A stretch of DNA of 64,000 nucleotides, taken from assembly GCA_963556695.1 (NCBI GenBank), contig CAUWAG010000012.1, forward strand, positions 2,542,001 through 2,606,000, written 5' to 3'. Position 1 is the stretch's first letter; each line of letters opens with the position of its first letter. This DNA comes from Anthostomella pinea (Eukaryota > Ascomycota > Sordariomycetes > Xylariales > Xylariaceae). The position numbers and the translations under genes were made by a program. The notes below the pieces were generated by a model. It was not told the DNA's origin. It ran no database searches and was given only the letters and a program-made list of their open reading frames with translations. Shown in pieces: positions 22,121 through 34,374 of this stretch.

Positions 22121-23445
22121 GGCTTTGCTTCCTGGCTTGTGAAGCAGCTTGTTGAACTAAAAATCAGTTTGACGAACAGGCGAGAGACATTTCTGAGCTG
22201 TGAGCCCAAAAGGGGACGGGGGTATTTATCACTGCTGCCAGCTGGGCTGGGCTGTTACCAGGATGCCGCTGTCAAGAGCAGCGACAGTTGTCTTAGATAC
22301 GATCTACATTGCCTCCTCGATCTAGTGTCGTCCACAAAAAGGATCTAGGCACGGGGAGGTGGAGAATATTCTGGGGTTTTGTTTACCAACTTGCAGTATA
22401 GAGCTGATGATTTTGAAGTTTACCAAGATACGCCAGTCACCCGATTGGGACCCAAAAAGTCTCACACAAAGCCTTTCTAACTTGTTAAGAGCAGTATCTA
22501 TGTGTGGTCATCAACTTTGGGGAGTTTCACCACCGCCAGCTTCCATTGCGTGGTTGCTTTTTCCTGTTTTGTCATGTTCACCACGTTTCGGACTGCTTTA
22601 TGCTCGCCATGCGAGTCGCATGTTGCGACAACGTACAGAGAGTCCATCCCGGTGGGCGAGCGAGGCGAGCAATGGATACCTTGTCCTCGTCGTTCGAACT
22701 CTTGAGACCCGAAACAGATTGTCCCTCATCGGCTATCGACCCTACCGGCGACGCTACCATGTTCCGACTTCCACCTGATTAAGTCTGATTGGGCATATCA
22801 GCCTTGCCACCAAAATTCGACGTGGTTATACCCGGATGGACCAGGACAAGCGAGAACTTGAGACTTGCCCCACTGGTGATTTGTGACGTCTTATGGGCAG
22901 AGATCGAACGGCCTCCCGGGGCCGAGGATGTTCACCCGGCCCTTGTTCCTTGCCCCGCGGGTCTGACTACTGTAGTAAAGTAGTAGTATAGGGGTCCGTC
23001 CCACACCGGCGTGTTCAGCCGCCTCACCAATCGCTCGCCGTGTGTCAGGGCTGTCAAGATCACCCCATACGCCTATTGGCGTAACGCGCCGGCCTTTCAG
23101 CCCTGGGAAGATTAAGGGAATATGGAAACGATCAACGCAGATCGGCAAACCGAGGGACGCCGCCTTCCAGCTACCAAGCTCCCGTTTAAATCATGGAGGG
23201 TGTCTTCGGAAGTTTTCCTACCCAAGAACGCAGTAGCTGGCTACCAAGTATACCAATCACCTGAAAATCTCCGTCAAACCCGTCAATCAACGTTGAGCTT
23301 TTGCAGCATTTTGCCAGTGCCTCCGAAGATCTTTGGGATATAATGCAGGGCTGAAGATAGCAACAATTTGTCTTCATTATTCTTGCATTGGGGGCTTCTT
23401 GGGCAACGCACTGCGTCTCCTAGCCTTGACCTCCTCACGGCGATC
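22121..23445. other. Intergenic, no gene seen
   Basis: Divergent promoters of the 7TM gene (minus) and the acyltransferase (plus), with short motif-less frames between. An ATAAATA word lies near 22225 on the minus strand, about 105 bp upstream of the 7TM start. Confidence 0.5.
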
Positions 23446-25214
23446 ATGAAATCCTCCAGCACACCCAAACCAAAGGTTATTGATCACGATCTGCACCCGA
23501 CGGGCTGGAGGACAGACAAGGCCGAGGAGCGGTTCAAGCTCTCACTGTTCGACCCCATCATCCTTGTCGTCTACTGCCACTTCGCGCTGTACTTCCGGCT
23601 GGACCAGGATGACACAGCGCAGCGGCGGGACGAGGTGGCGGACGTGCTCAAGGAGGGACTGGAGAAGACGTTGAGTCAGGTGCGCCACCTGTGCGGCACT
23701 ATCGAGACCGACGCCGCGGGCGGCTTCTCGTTCGTTAAGAAGCGGGATACCACGGTCCGCTATGTCGTCAAACACCTAGACAATCCCGCGCGGTACCCGT
23801 CCATCGACGACCTCGAGGCGGCCGCCTTCTCGTGCCGGTCGCTGGGGCCGGACGCGGCCGCCTTCGCCGTCGAGGGCATGCCGTACGGCGAGAACCGGCC
23901 CGAGTCGAGCCCGTACAACAGTCCCGCCACCAGCGGCTTCCAGCTCAACTTCGTGCGCGGCGGCGCCGTCTTCTCCTCGCACGTCCACCACTGGGCTGCC
24001 GACCTCGTCGGCTGGAGCAACTTCGTGCGCCAGCTCGCCGACAACTGCCGCGCCATCCAGGCCGCCCGCCGAACGGGCGCCCACGGCCATGTCCGTCCCG
24101 CCGTTGACTGGCCGCACTGGGACCCGGCCTGCATCGATGTCTCGCGGTTTGTATGGTCTGCGGCGCCTCAGCAGCTCGTTGACGGACCGCCTGTCGTACC
24201 GCCGCATCCGGACCAGTAAGCAGCTTCTCAAATTACCTATTTAATACTCTATTTGGCGACCTCAAAGAGCGGAGATCGCCTAGGAAAATAGATCATGTTT
24301 GATTCCACACAGGCTCATAGACTGCTTGCGACTGTCACGAGTCATGACTCGTCACTCCCACTTTCACCCCCAGAAAACTACCCAGTATATATTACTGACT
24401 CGAACTACTGTCTACCCACAGTCCCCGCGAGCAACAAGCGCTACTGTTCCACCTGCCCAAGAGCAAGGAGGCAGCCCTAAAGGCGGCTGCACAACCGCCG
24501 CAAGACGCCGGCGCGGGCCCCTCGTGGGTCAGTACCTACGACGCCATGTGCGCGTTCGTGTGGCGGGCGCTGACGCGCGTGCGCTTCCCATACTACAAGC
24601 CCTCGGCGGACGAGACGCGGTGGTTCGGCGAGAGCGTGGACATGCGAGGGCGGTTCCGTGACCCGACCCCGCCGCCGCCGCGCATGATCCGCAACATGCT
24701 CGCGGGAGGGTTCAGTGACACGGCGCCGGGGGTGCCGCTGCCGACGCTGGGGGAGATCGCGGGGTTGCAGGGGCTGGGTAATGTGAAGGGTCGTGAGCTG
24801 TGGCGGCTGGCGCGCTACGTGCGCCGGCTCACCGACAGCGTGACGCAGGCGAGCGTCGAGCAGGTTCTTGGTTATATTGCTACGCTGCGCGACCAGCAGT
24901 CGGTCAGCTTCAACCTGGCCTCCAAGCCGCCCATGAGCTTCTTCGTCACCGACCACCGCCCCGCCGACGTGACGGGCTGCGACTTTGGCTTCGGCCGCCC
25001 GCTCGCCCACCGCTTCCTCACCGGCAGCTCCGTCTCGCCCAACATGATCCTGGTCTACCCGCCGGCGCGGTCCGAGAAGAGCACGGGCGGCGGCGGCGGC
25101 AGAGGCGGCGATGAAGGCACCATCTGGTCCATAACGGTTGAGAAGGATCTTGTGTCGCGTCTGCTGGCGGACCCCGAGTGGTGCGAGTACTTTGAGTACA
25201 AGGGAGTCGACTGA
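23446..25214 (+). CDS. BAHD-type acyltransferase
   Basis: Exons 23446-24215 and 24422-25214 give 520 residues over an unusually long 206-bp intron (GTAAGC donor, CACAG acceptor). The catalytic HxxxD motif appears as HWAAD at residues 182-186. The second hallmark, DFGFG, lies at residues 444-448, in place of the common DFGWG. Length and motif spacing match the Transferase family (plant BAHD and fungal trichothecene 3-O-acetyltransferase-like enzymes), which move an acyl group from CoA to a hydroxyl or amine. A Gly-rich stretch just before the C-terminus (about residues 477-485) is probably a surface loop. The GC content of the gene is clearly higher than its surroundings. It would fit as a late tailoring step on a terpenoid alcohol. 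Confidence 0.88.
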
Positions 25215-25974
25215 GTTCGTAATATTGCTTGTAACTCCGCGTGCTCACTCTCTTCTAGATAGGTAGCGAGTCTCATCTAGATAGTTGGGACGTGAGATGT
25301 GATGCGCTTCCAGGCACACGTCTACCCGAGATGTTGGTTGCGATAAGAATGAGTCGGCCTATTTCCGATGCCTTGGGCTGGACCGGATCTGCACTAGGGC
25401 GTTCATTAGGTCGAGCTTCACCTGAATACTGGGGTAAGCAGTTACCATGGCCGGCGTGAAGACGGGAAGTTCCAATGTGTAGAGGGGAGAGGGGAGACTG
25501 CGTAAGCAGGCTACAGTTAATTGGCGGATGACCTCGCCGTCTCACCTCGCCGTCTCATGCTGTGGTTGTGCAATACTGTATCTCGAGACCTTCATGGAAT
25601 GATGAGTTCAACCGGCCAACCCTCCCGTCTCCTGGAAAAACGAAGGAAGAGATCAGTCTTCCCCATCTCATCCGACCGATCTGCGGATCGGATGATCCCC
25701 CAGCCGCCTGCCCCAGAATCGACATGCAAGGTCAAGGATGCCAAGTCGCGTATCTACAGTAGCGGAGTGGCCCCTATCCACCATTGAGAGATCCAGCGGA
25801 TGGATTCACTAACTGCATCACACAAGGCGTTGATCACGGCGACATCTCTTCAGAAGAGGCATCGACCGATAGAACGAATAATACGGGCAATAATCACCAC
25901 CCCGATGCGAAACCAAGAAACGCCGTCTATCCGACGCGGTGACGCGCTCTTCACAACATACCAGACGTCAGATT
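25215..25974. other. Convergent intergenic region, no gene seen
   Basis: Between the 3' ends of the acyltransferase and the regulator. Only short frames without motifs. Confidence 0.5.
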
Positions 25975-27819
25975 CTACCACCCAGCAACCCCCGAACCGA
26001 AATCACCTGGTGCCCCCAGGTGATCTCTCAAAAGCCGCTGCCCGAGCACGGCACACGAAGGCTCAAAGATGTCGACCCACGGCATCTGGCGGATATCTGC
26101 CAAGCCGTACTCCCACGACAGCGACCCCGGCTTCCTCGTCAGCATCTTGCTGGCGATCATCTCCATCGCTATCACAGAGTCTTCATCATCGGGCTCACTT
26201 ATACCGCAGAGAACGAGAAGCCAAAGGCGGATGTCGCATAAATCGGGACCGCTCCAGACAAGTTCCGGGACCGCATCAGACTGTCTCGCTAGTATCTGGA
26301 GCAACGTCGAGATACGCGCTGCGGCAGTTCCGGGATAGGAGCGACATCTTCGCTTCACGCGTATGATCCAGATGATGGCACCGAGCCGGAGGGCCTCTGA
26401 AATGATATCCCATCGCGTCACCGGCTCGGATCCTACCACTGCTTGGTTCAGATTCAGTAATTGGTGCGTGACTGGATTCAGGAGGAAGCCCATCTGCTCT
26501 TCGTTGGCCCATATGGCGCCACCTTTGGTCGCCAGCTCGAATCGAAGATGTGCTGCGAGCCCGTTCAGATCACCTATACAGGACACGACGTTCATGAATC
26601 GGGCATTCTGTGTATTTTCGTCGTTGATGATGCGCAGAAGCGGAGCGGGAAGCGCGTCTAGGCCCGAGCCACGGAATACGTCGGCGCTGGCGCTGGCCAT
26701 GGGAGGAGGTAATGGAAACAGTGGTTTGGTGTCGTGGAGCAATGCTGCAGTGATGTCCACCCTAGAGTGACTTGTTAACACCTGTAACAGAACATGTCCC
26801 CAGCAATTGCATGGGTGATCGGTGTCGCCGGGCCATACCATGATATCATGAGCATCAGGTCCTGGTTGGCCTCCAGGGTAGAGATGCCACCTCTCGCCGT
26901 AACCACCATCCGCATGCCCTTCACGTGGGTCATCGCCTGGTCAAAGTCTAAACTAGTAAACTGATCTCAGAAACTTCAGCTGTGTGGCTTCTCGTTTGCC
27001 TTGGGCGCTACGGCTCCTCAAGTAGACAGTAGGCTGAGCTTACATTGTAGCAGACCAGTGCCAGCACCGCGTGGATTACACTATCAGACGTCGCGCTGCC
27101 AGCATCAGAGCTGGAAAGCCTGGACTCGACGCACTGGATGGTTTCCAAAGAGCGTTCCAACGCCAGGGATCGCAACGCTCGGGCGGATCTGCGGTACAGT
27201 GGGATAAGGACGTTGGGTGAGGTGAATATCTGTTGGTAGTGATGAAGGAAGGGCGATTTCCTGAAGGCGAAGGGGAACCAGAAGGTGTTTGTCGAGAAGG
27301 CTGTGTCCCAGTGATTGATGTTAGCAATAGTGGTTAGAATTGACGTCGATAGACGCCTTGGGTATCCCTACTGGAGCTCATTGCGTTTCTTCCTGCGATC
27401 ATGATCAAGGTGAATCCATAGGCTGAGAACGAATCTTCCCCCCATTCCTTCTCGAAGACGGATAAGGCATCTAAGATGGGCGGCGTGGCATATAGTGCTG
27501 TGTATTGCGCAGCAGTCTCGGACACGACCAAATCCTTCCTCGCAGGAACTTGCAAGTGGTCCTCATCTCTACTCGTCAAATGCTCAGTCCGGCCTGTACT
27601 AGACACTGCCCCTGATATGTCTGCCAGGGACCATTCGAAAGTGCCGGATGGAGGTGCTTTCGATGGCTTTCTTCGTGACTTTCCAATGGCGACCATGAGA
27701 TGGCGACGCACCTTGGTGTCGAGCGACCTGTTGCGGGTGCGACGTTGAGTGATTTTGGTAGGACTATGAGTATCGGCATGTAGGAAGAGGAGGCGTCTCT
27801 TCTCGGGAGGGCCCTCCAT
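25975..27819 (-). CDS. Fungal-specific transcription factor domain protein (Fungal_trans_2 type)
   Basis: Four minus-strand exons, 27819-27372, 27300-27044, 26960-26839 and 26761-25975, keep phase and give 537 residues. There is no Zn2Cys6 cluster. The N-terminus is a basic segment followed by Ser/Pro-rich linker, as in the Fungal_trans_2 subgroup that lacks the zinc finger. Family-like parts include FSAYGFTLIMIAGR, the MTHVKGMRMVVTARGG turn, the ISWVDITAAL segment rebuilt by splicing, and a C-terminal helical region with WLLVLCGIS. It shares an 823-bp divergent intergenic region with the glutathione S-transferase, which includes a duplicated 50-bp block. A regulatory role in the cluster is inferred from family and position. 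The intron after exon 1 is the least certain. Confidence 0.75.
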
Positions 27820-28079
27820 TTCTGATGGGTGTCAAGACGTAAGTAGCGATAGACAGTGAACCGGTTAAATCACAGCTGTCGATGACGACTTCCAGTGAAG
27901 CAGCCGTCCAAGACGGCGAGGAGTCTTTGTGTGTTATTCTGACGCGATACCTGTTCGTGAGATCAAGCACTGAAACCCAATCTTACTGCTCCCCACAGGG
28001 TGTACATGGATGATTTCTAATCAACGGCGCAAGCAGAGCGCAAAAGATGCCTAATAATTCTGCCAATAAAGTTAGCACA

Positions 28080-28195
28080 ACAATCCTTGGCATTTGCCAT
28101 ATCCGATGTACCATTAGCCCTTTTCGGCGACTTAAGGTCAGCATGACAGTCCTTGGCATTTGCTATTCCGATATACCATTGCCCCTTTTCGGCCG
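28080..28195. repeat. Direct repeat of about 50 bp, period 66 bp
   Basis: Copies at 28080-28129 and 28147-28195 share CCTTGGCATTTGC, a CCGAT word, TACCATT and CCCTTTTCGGC in the same order with few differences. They sit in the divergent promoter between the regulator and the GST gene. Confidence 0.8.
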
Positions 28196-28470
28196 CGGCT
28201 TACACGGCTGTTCAGTCGTATGCACTCCAACCTGGTCCTTGGCATGCAGATCGGTACGAAGTGGATGAGGCGTGCAAGTGGTGTTCGTTTGCCTAAGCTG
28301 CTTTGGTGATACCATGATCCTGTTAAGGCAACGTCGAAACCGAGAAACTTCGGTTGGAATCGCTTCATTATTGAGTCCTAGACTCAGGGCAGGATGGGCT
28401 GTCAGCCATGCACGGTTCGTATGATCGTCCAGCTTGCGAGCTGATCATGATCATAAGGGAGTCCACTGCA

Positions 28471-28478
28471 TATAAATA
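28471..28478 (+). promoter_or_regulatory. TATA box of the GST gene
   Basis: TATAAATA, 165 bp upstream of the GST start codon, with a CT-rich stretch between them. Confidence 0.55.
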
Positions 28479-28642
28479 CGAGTCAAGGACCGCCGTGAAC
28501 GAGAAGGGCCAGAACGTGAAAAGCAGATTCATCACGACTCCTCGTGATCCCACTACTGGTTTCCTCTCGCACGAGTTGAACGCTGCAGAGCTCTAACTCT
28601 GTCCCATATATTGCGCCAACACCCTCCTCACGTTTGCCCACC

Positions 28643-29710
28643 ATGAGCACAGAGAAGCACAGCATTACGCTCTACTGCGAGGGCACTCCGAACCCTCTCA
28701 AGATCTCCATTGCCCTGGAGGAATTGGGCTTGAAGTACAACGTACGGGCCCGTGACCATCCCAGACACTCTCCCCCCATAGGAATAGAAAGGAACAGAAA
28801 CTGACATAGTTCCGCATGTACAGGTACACCCAATCAAGCTCTTTGAACACGAGCAGAAAGAGCCGTGGTTCCTCGACATCAATCCCAACGGTCGCATCCC
28901 AGCCCTGGTCGACACGGACGAGAACGGCCAGCAGCTCAAGATCTGGGAGAGCGGTGCCATTCTCGAATACCTCGTGGACCGGTACGACCGGGACCACAAG
29001 ATCTCGTATCCTCGCGGGACCAAGGAGCACTGGGAGATGACCAGCTGGGTAAGTTGAGTTGGCGAAGTTCCCATGCCGTATTTGAAGGACTGCCATTTCT
29101 AATAGGAACATCGATAGCTCTTTTGGCAGATGAGTGGCCTCGGCCCAATGCAAGGCCAGGCAAACCACTTCGAGAGTATGTTCCATCTTCCCATCCAGCC
29201 ATGCTTCGACGATGGAAGGTGAAGAAGGGTGTTCGCTGACCTCGGCATTGAACCACCACACAGTGTCCGCCTTTGGGGACTATCCATACGCCTTGAAGCG
29301 CTACGTCAACGAGACACGCCGCCTGTATCGCACCATGGACCAGGCGCTCACCAAGAATGCGTCCGGATACCTCGTAGGTGATCATCTGACCATCGCCGAC
29401 ATTGCCATCTGGCCATGGACCACGGCGTACAGTATGTCGTCCTTCACCCCCCGTATATAGATAGGAGAAAGGGACTCAACTAATAAAGCGCGCTGCAGAG
29501 TACAGTGGTCTGTCCCAGATCGACGAGTTCCCACAAGTCAAGGAGTGGATGTACAGGCTCCTTGGGCGTCCTGGGTTCGAGAAGGGTCGCAACGTCCCGA
29601 ATCCCCATATCTACCTCCAGCTCAACGAGCTGCCGGATGAGGAGTTGAGGAAGATTGGGAGGGAGAGGTCGGGGTGGGTTCAGGAGGCTATGAAGCGCGA
29701 TGCTGAATGA
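28643..29710 (+). CDS. Glutathione S-transferase, Ure2p-like
   Basis: Five exons, 28643-28741, 28824-29048, 29118-29175, 29264-29431 and 29499-29710, give 253 residues in phase. The thioredoxin-like N-terminal half shows TLYCEGTPNPLKISIALEE, then NPNGRIPALVD with the cis-proline, then WESGAILEYLVDRY, whose Glu-Ser pair binds glutathione. The all-helical C-terminal half has a typical LTIADIAIWPW motif. Ure2p-like GSTs act in the cytosol. In fungal clusters, relatives detoxify reactive intermediates, add glutathione or isomerise double bonds. It is head-to-head with the regulator and 0.7 kb from the acyl-CoA dehydrogenase fusion. It is intact, and every intron has canonical GT-AG ends. Confidence 0.9.
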
Positions 29711-30407
29711 TGTCGGGGTCTCGTGGACTGTGGATGAAGAAGGTTGAAACGGTTGAAGTGTTGGTCAACCAGGTGGTCTAAGCTTTATGCAAATAAGCAC
29801 GAGACCCTCTCGGCGACGCAGAGTCCGGTGAGTGGGTCTTAGTGGTGTGCCTCGGTACCTAGGCTTCTAGAAATGGAATTCCAGCTGTGCCCATTGGTTA
29901 GAATTGTGGGGCCTCATTGATGACATCAGCACCTGCATGAGCTGCACCTCGCTTTACACAGCAACTGGGCGGGATCCATCACATGCCAATGGATTGTAGT
30001 CTCGAGTCTCCCACCCCTGGAGGCCGACTCGGGGCACATGACACGACTCATGAGCGCAGACACGAAGATTCCAATTGATGCATTTCCTGGCATGTCTTCC
30101 CCAATCCCCGGACATTTCCATGCGCTAGAGTGTGGGGTGAGGTCCGGGGCACAGGCCACCAACCATTGTGGAAACCGCTGGCCATGTTGTTCGGCGGGCG
30201 TGGAGGGGATCTGCTTGCGGCAGCATGTGATTGACGCCCTGACATGCCGAGCCTCTTAAAAGCTACCTTGAGGACCGTTGGAATGGCCATCTCTCTGCTG
30301 GACCTCTTTTGCATTTAGTCTGCCACTATCCATACCTCACCTATTACCCGTCTCCCTTCTTTCTCATTTCTATCAAATAAAGACTTTGTACCGTCGTTGC
30401 CTTCACC
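29711..30407. other. Intergenic, promoter of the dehydrogenase fusion
   Basis: No gene seen. The 110 bp before 30408 are pyrimidine-rich (CTCCCTTCTTTCTCATT), as in many fungal 5' leaders. Confidence 0.5.
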
Positions 30408-32256
30408 ATGTCCAAAACCTTCAGCAGAAACGATGTCGGGTCGCACAACAAGGCCGACGATCTATGGTTGATTGTCGATGACGACGTCTACGACCTGACC
30501 AAGTTCCAAGATGAGCACCCCGGTATGTCGGTGTACAGCGCCATCACAGCGCCATTTGCTAATTGCGCATTACCACAGGCGGCAAGAAAATCCTGACCCG
30601 AGTCGCCGGCAAGGATGCGTCCAAGCAGTTCTGGAAATACCACAATGAGGGCATCCTCAAGAAATACAAACCCACCCTCCAGGTCGGATCGCTAGACACC
30701 AAGCCCAAAGCCGAAGAACCAAAGCCCAAGGCCGGAGCCGATGCCGATGCCAAACCATCCTCGACCTATGCTGCACCTGAACCTGCGAAACAGCTCAAGA
30801 AGTCCGCCGCGCCCTCGGTTACGGAGAAGGCAGAGAGCGAAGCTCTAGAGCCGTTTGGCGCCCAAATTCCCTTCGGCGACCCCAGTTGGTATCAAAGCGT
30901 GCGTGTTGAATCTTGCTGAACCCCCTGGCTCCGTTGATCGCAACTGACCATAATGCCTCGCATAGTACCATTCACCCTACTTCAATGAGTCGCACGCTGC
31001 ACTACGAGCCGAGGTTCGCGAGTGGGTCGAGAACGAGATCGAGCCGAACGTCACCGAGTGGGACGAGAACAAGGAGGTGCCCAAGGAGATCTTCCTCGAG
31101 GCCGGCCGCCGCGGCTACCTCGCCGGCTTGCTGGGAGTGCATTACCCCGTCGAGTACACAAAGAACACGGTAAAGTCGGTGGCGCCGGATCAGTGGGACC
31201 TCTTCCACGAGATGATCGTCACCGACGAGCTGTCGCGTGTCGGCTCCGGTGGTTTCGTCTGGAACATGATCGGTGGGTTCGGCATCGGCGGCCCGCCGCT
31301 CATCAAGTTCGGCAAGAAAGCCCTGAAGGATCGGCTCATCCCCGGCATCCTGTCCGGCGAGAAGCGCATCTGCTTGGCCATCACCGAGCCCGATGCGGGA
31401 AGTGACGTTGCGAACCTGACGTGCGAGGCGAAGCTGTCGGAGGATGGCAAGCATTACATCGTCAACGGCGAGAAGAAGTGGATCACCAACGGCATATGGT
31501 GCGATTACTTCACCACTGCTGTACGGACAGGCGGCGAGGGCATGAACGGTGTGTCATTGCTTCTGATCGAGCGTGAATCCGGCGGTGTGAGCACGAGGCG
31601 GATGAACTGCCAGGGTGTGTGGTCCAGCGGCACAACTTACATAACTTTCGAGGATGTCAAGGTACCGGTGGAGAATTTGCTCGGCAAGGAGAACCAGGGC
31701 TTCAAGGGTGAGTCTCGGGCCATCGTTGCTTCCGATATGCGGCATCGCTAACCACGTCCCAGTCATCATGACTAACTTCAACCACGAGCGCATGGGCATC
31801 ATCATCCAGTCGGTGCGCTTCTCGCGCGTCTGCTACGAGGAGTCTGTCAAGTACGCCAACAAGCGTCGGACGTTTGGCAAGAAGCTGATCGAGCATCCGG
31901 TGATCCGCATGAAGCTGGCCAACATGGCGCGGCAGATCGAGGCCTCGTACAACTGGCTCGAGAACCTCATCTACCAGTGCGAGAAGATGGGCGAGACCGA
32001 GGCCATGCTGCGCCTCGGCGGGCCCATCGCCGGCCTCAAGGCGCAGAGCACGCTGACGTTTGAGTTCTGCGCCCGCGAGGCCAGTCAGATCTTCGGCGGC
32101 CTGAGTTACTCTCGCGGAGGCCAGGGTGCCAAGGTCGAGAGGCTGTACCGCGATGTCCGCGCTTATGCTATCCCTGGTGGCTCTGAGGAGATCATGCTCG
32201 ATCTGAGTATGCGGCAGAGCTTGAGGGTTGCGAAGGCGACCGGTATGAAGCTGTAA
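30408..32256 (+). CDS. Cytochrome b5-acyl-CoA dehydrogenase fusion protein
   Basis: Four exons, 30408-30522, 30579-30898, 30966-31707 and 31763-32256, give 556 residues in phase. Residues 1-75 form a cytochrome b5 domain with heme ligand His in DEHPGGKK (His37, completed by splicing) and a second His in FWKYHNEG. A Lys/Pro/Glu/Ala-rich linker follows (about 80-140), then a full acyl-CoA dehydrogenase: N-terminal helices, the FAD-binding LAITEPDAGSDVANL segment, YIVNGEKKWITNG, RRTFGKKLIEHPVIRMKLA, and the C-terminal AYAIPGGSEEIM. It should oxidise an acyl-CoA at the alpha-beta bond, passing electrons through the b5 domain. This fused architecture is known in fungi. Start codon and Kozak context are good, and the gene is intact. 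A role in side-chain tailoring is inference. Confidence 0.92.
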
Positions 32257-34374
32257 GGTGGTTCTTTGGCTAGTGGGTTGTGCATAAGACCGAAAGGGAA
32301 CGAGGACATGCTGGGGTGTGATACAGCTGAATCATACATGGCGTTCAGTTAAGTAACTTTGTTTTCTTTCAGGGTATTACGAAAAAGAATATAGTATCCA
32401 TATTTTCCACATTACTTGGCCACGGATGTCTTCCGAGCGGTAAGGTGCGATGATTTGGAATTCGAATCCCAGGTACGATTTTTACCCCTGAACGGTCCAA
32501 ATAGTGGTAAGCCGTGTTGTCCTGTGAGAGGCCGCGTGAAGATGATGACTTGTGGCGGATGACTCCAATACCTAGTCATCTCACTTGACTTCGTAAGTAG
32601 GCAAGGACTCTTTTTAGTTTCGAACATCTTTCTACACCTGTTCTTCTAGCTAGCATAGCATGCTCACCTTATCTTTCAAGACCTCGTGGGTTTAGTCGTG
32701 CGAATAGATGCGCCCGGCAACTTACAGGCTCGGAACCAGCCATCGCTTACGACACTCACGGTGGAAAGGCCCAGACTAGCTCTGTTCGACGATATTTCGG
32801 CATCTACCTATAGTTCCCAGCTGGCTGCAGGTGAAAGAAGCATATTGCAGTTCACAGAGGTCAAACCAATAACTGAAATGCCCGATTCTTTGATTGGGGT
32901 TAGGGTGAGGGTTAGCAGTAAACCAAGACGACGGTGAAGAAAACCATGTATGGCGAGCTTCACCAGGAGATAGAGGCGTGGTATCATCGAGATGGGTCAT
33001 GACATGGGCGATGCAGAGGTTTCAGTAGGTAGTTACCAAGGATCAGGTGAGGTTAAGCATGGTCAGAATCGGGGAGGTTACCCAGCAGTGAAACGGTGGA
33101 TTTCTTGATGTATGAGAGACTAGGGCAGATATTGGCAAGCTCGTGAGAGCCGTGAATTTGAACACAGTAGTGATGACGCATGGAAGTCGGGTGATAGTAG
33201 TAGTAGTGTCAAAGTCTCCCGACTGGACATCTCGCTTAGTTGGGTTCAAGGATACTGCCACAGGAGCTCTTGGACTTCTTCACTTCGAGCTGTTTGAGTT
33301 TCGGTTTTCAGCATGACTAGATCTGAGCATCAAGCTATGCGTTCTGTGGCTCTCGTTCGTGAGAGACGGCAACGAGCTATTAATGTAAGCTTAGTCAAAT
33401 GTACAGTCCTCCAGCAGATACGCCCCTCGTGACGGTGTGCCACTTGGGAGCCAGTCATCGCTCTGACTAAGAGATAGAAATGACTTGATTGCCACAAGCA
33501 CCGCCGGAGTGTCAGCTCTGCGGTACTAATCATGCTTACCTAGCAGCAGGCCAGGCATATATAAGTACTTGAATTTCCATGCGGAGCGTATTGACACTGG
33601 AGAGCCTCTAAGAGGAGTGCTATCCTAATAATATAGAAGGACCTGTTTCCTTTAGTCAGTCCATGGGTGCTGTGCATGCGCACAAGCTTCAATAGTGGTG
33701 ATCATCCCGAACAATGAGTCACAGAGACACAAGAGCCAAGGAGGTCGAGTCGTTGAGTACTTGTTCAGCTGTGAAGTGTCCTGGTAGCTGGTTCTTTCGT
33801 GGAGACCTCCATGTGCTGCAGCCATTCAGAAACACCTAGAAGTTATATACCTCAACGTTTGCCATGTATTGATAGGGGCGGCAGGACTCGTGTAGTAAGT
33901 AGATGAACGGTCATCGATCTAAAGTCGTCGACTGCATACTTCCCCATGACGATCATGTCCAGTCCCTCAGTTTATATCACCATTAGTGCTGGCATGGTCT
34001 TATAATGTGGTTTTTCCAATGAGCTGTACTGATCCTTCAGTTGGAGCGGAGCGGAGCGGAGCGTTTCTCCAGCGCGCGCAGTCATCTTTGCGTATCCATG
34101 GAGACGGGGCCTAGGAACGAAAATCGGGTGAACGCGTGGTCAACGAGTTGCCTGGGGCACCCACGCGTGTCATTCCCACTTCCTGTCTCTTGCAATTCTT
34201 CAGTCGATCAATCCCACAGCAACAACCTGCCAAGCTGTGTATGCATGGTCGACTTCCACACCTGACCATATCAACCTTCCTACCGATTCCTGGCCTTTCC
34301 CTTCCTTGTGTTGGCCTTTCTGCGGATATATCGGAGAAAAAGATCCGGGTTTCGCAGTCTTCGCTACCGACGCC
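32257..34374. other. 2.1-kb gene-free stretch
   Basis: Contains the degenerate telomeric-type repeat at 32896 and a short GGAGC tandem near 34042. No coding region is supported. Confidence 0.5.
32896..32915. repeat. Degenerate TTAGGG-type repeat
   Basis: GGGGTTAGGGTGAGGGTTAG reads as about three TTAGGG-like units with one change. The orientation is opposite to the CCCTAA block at 7270. Confidence 0.5.

Noticed and set aside
23446..25214. Naming the acyltransferase a specific trichothecene acetyltransferase
   Set aside because: Only the general BAHD motifs are visible and no trichothecene pathway genes are nearby.
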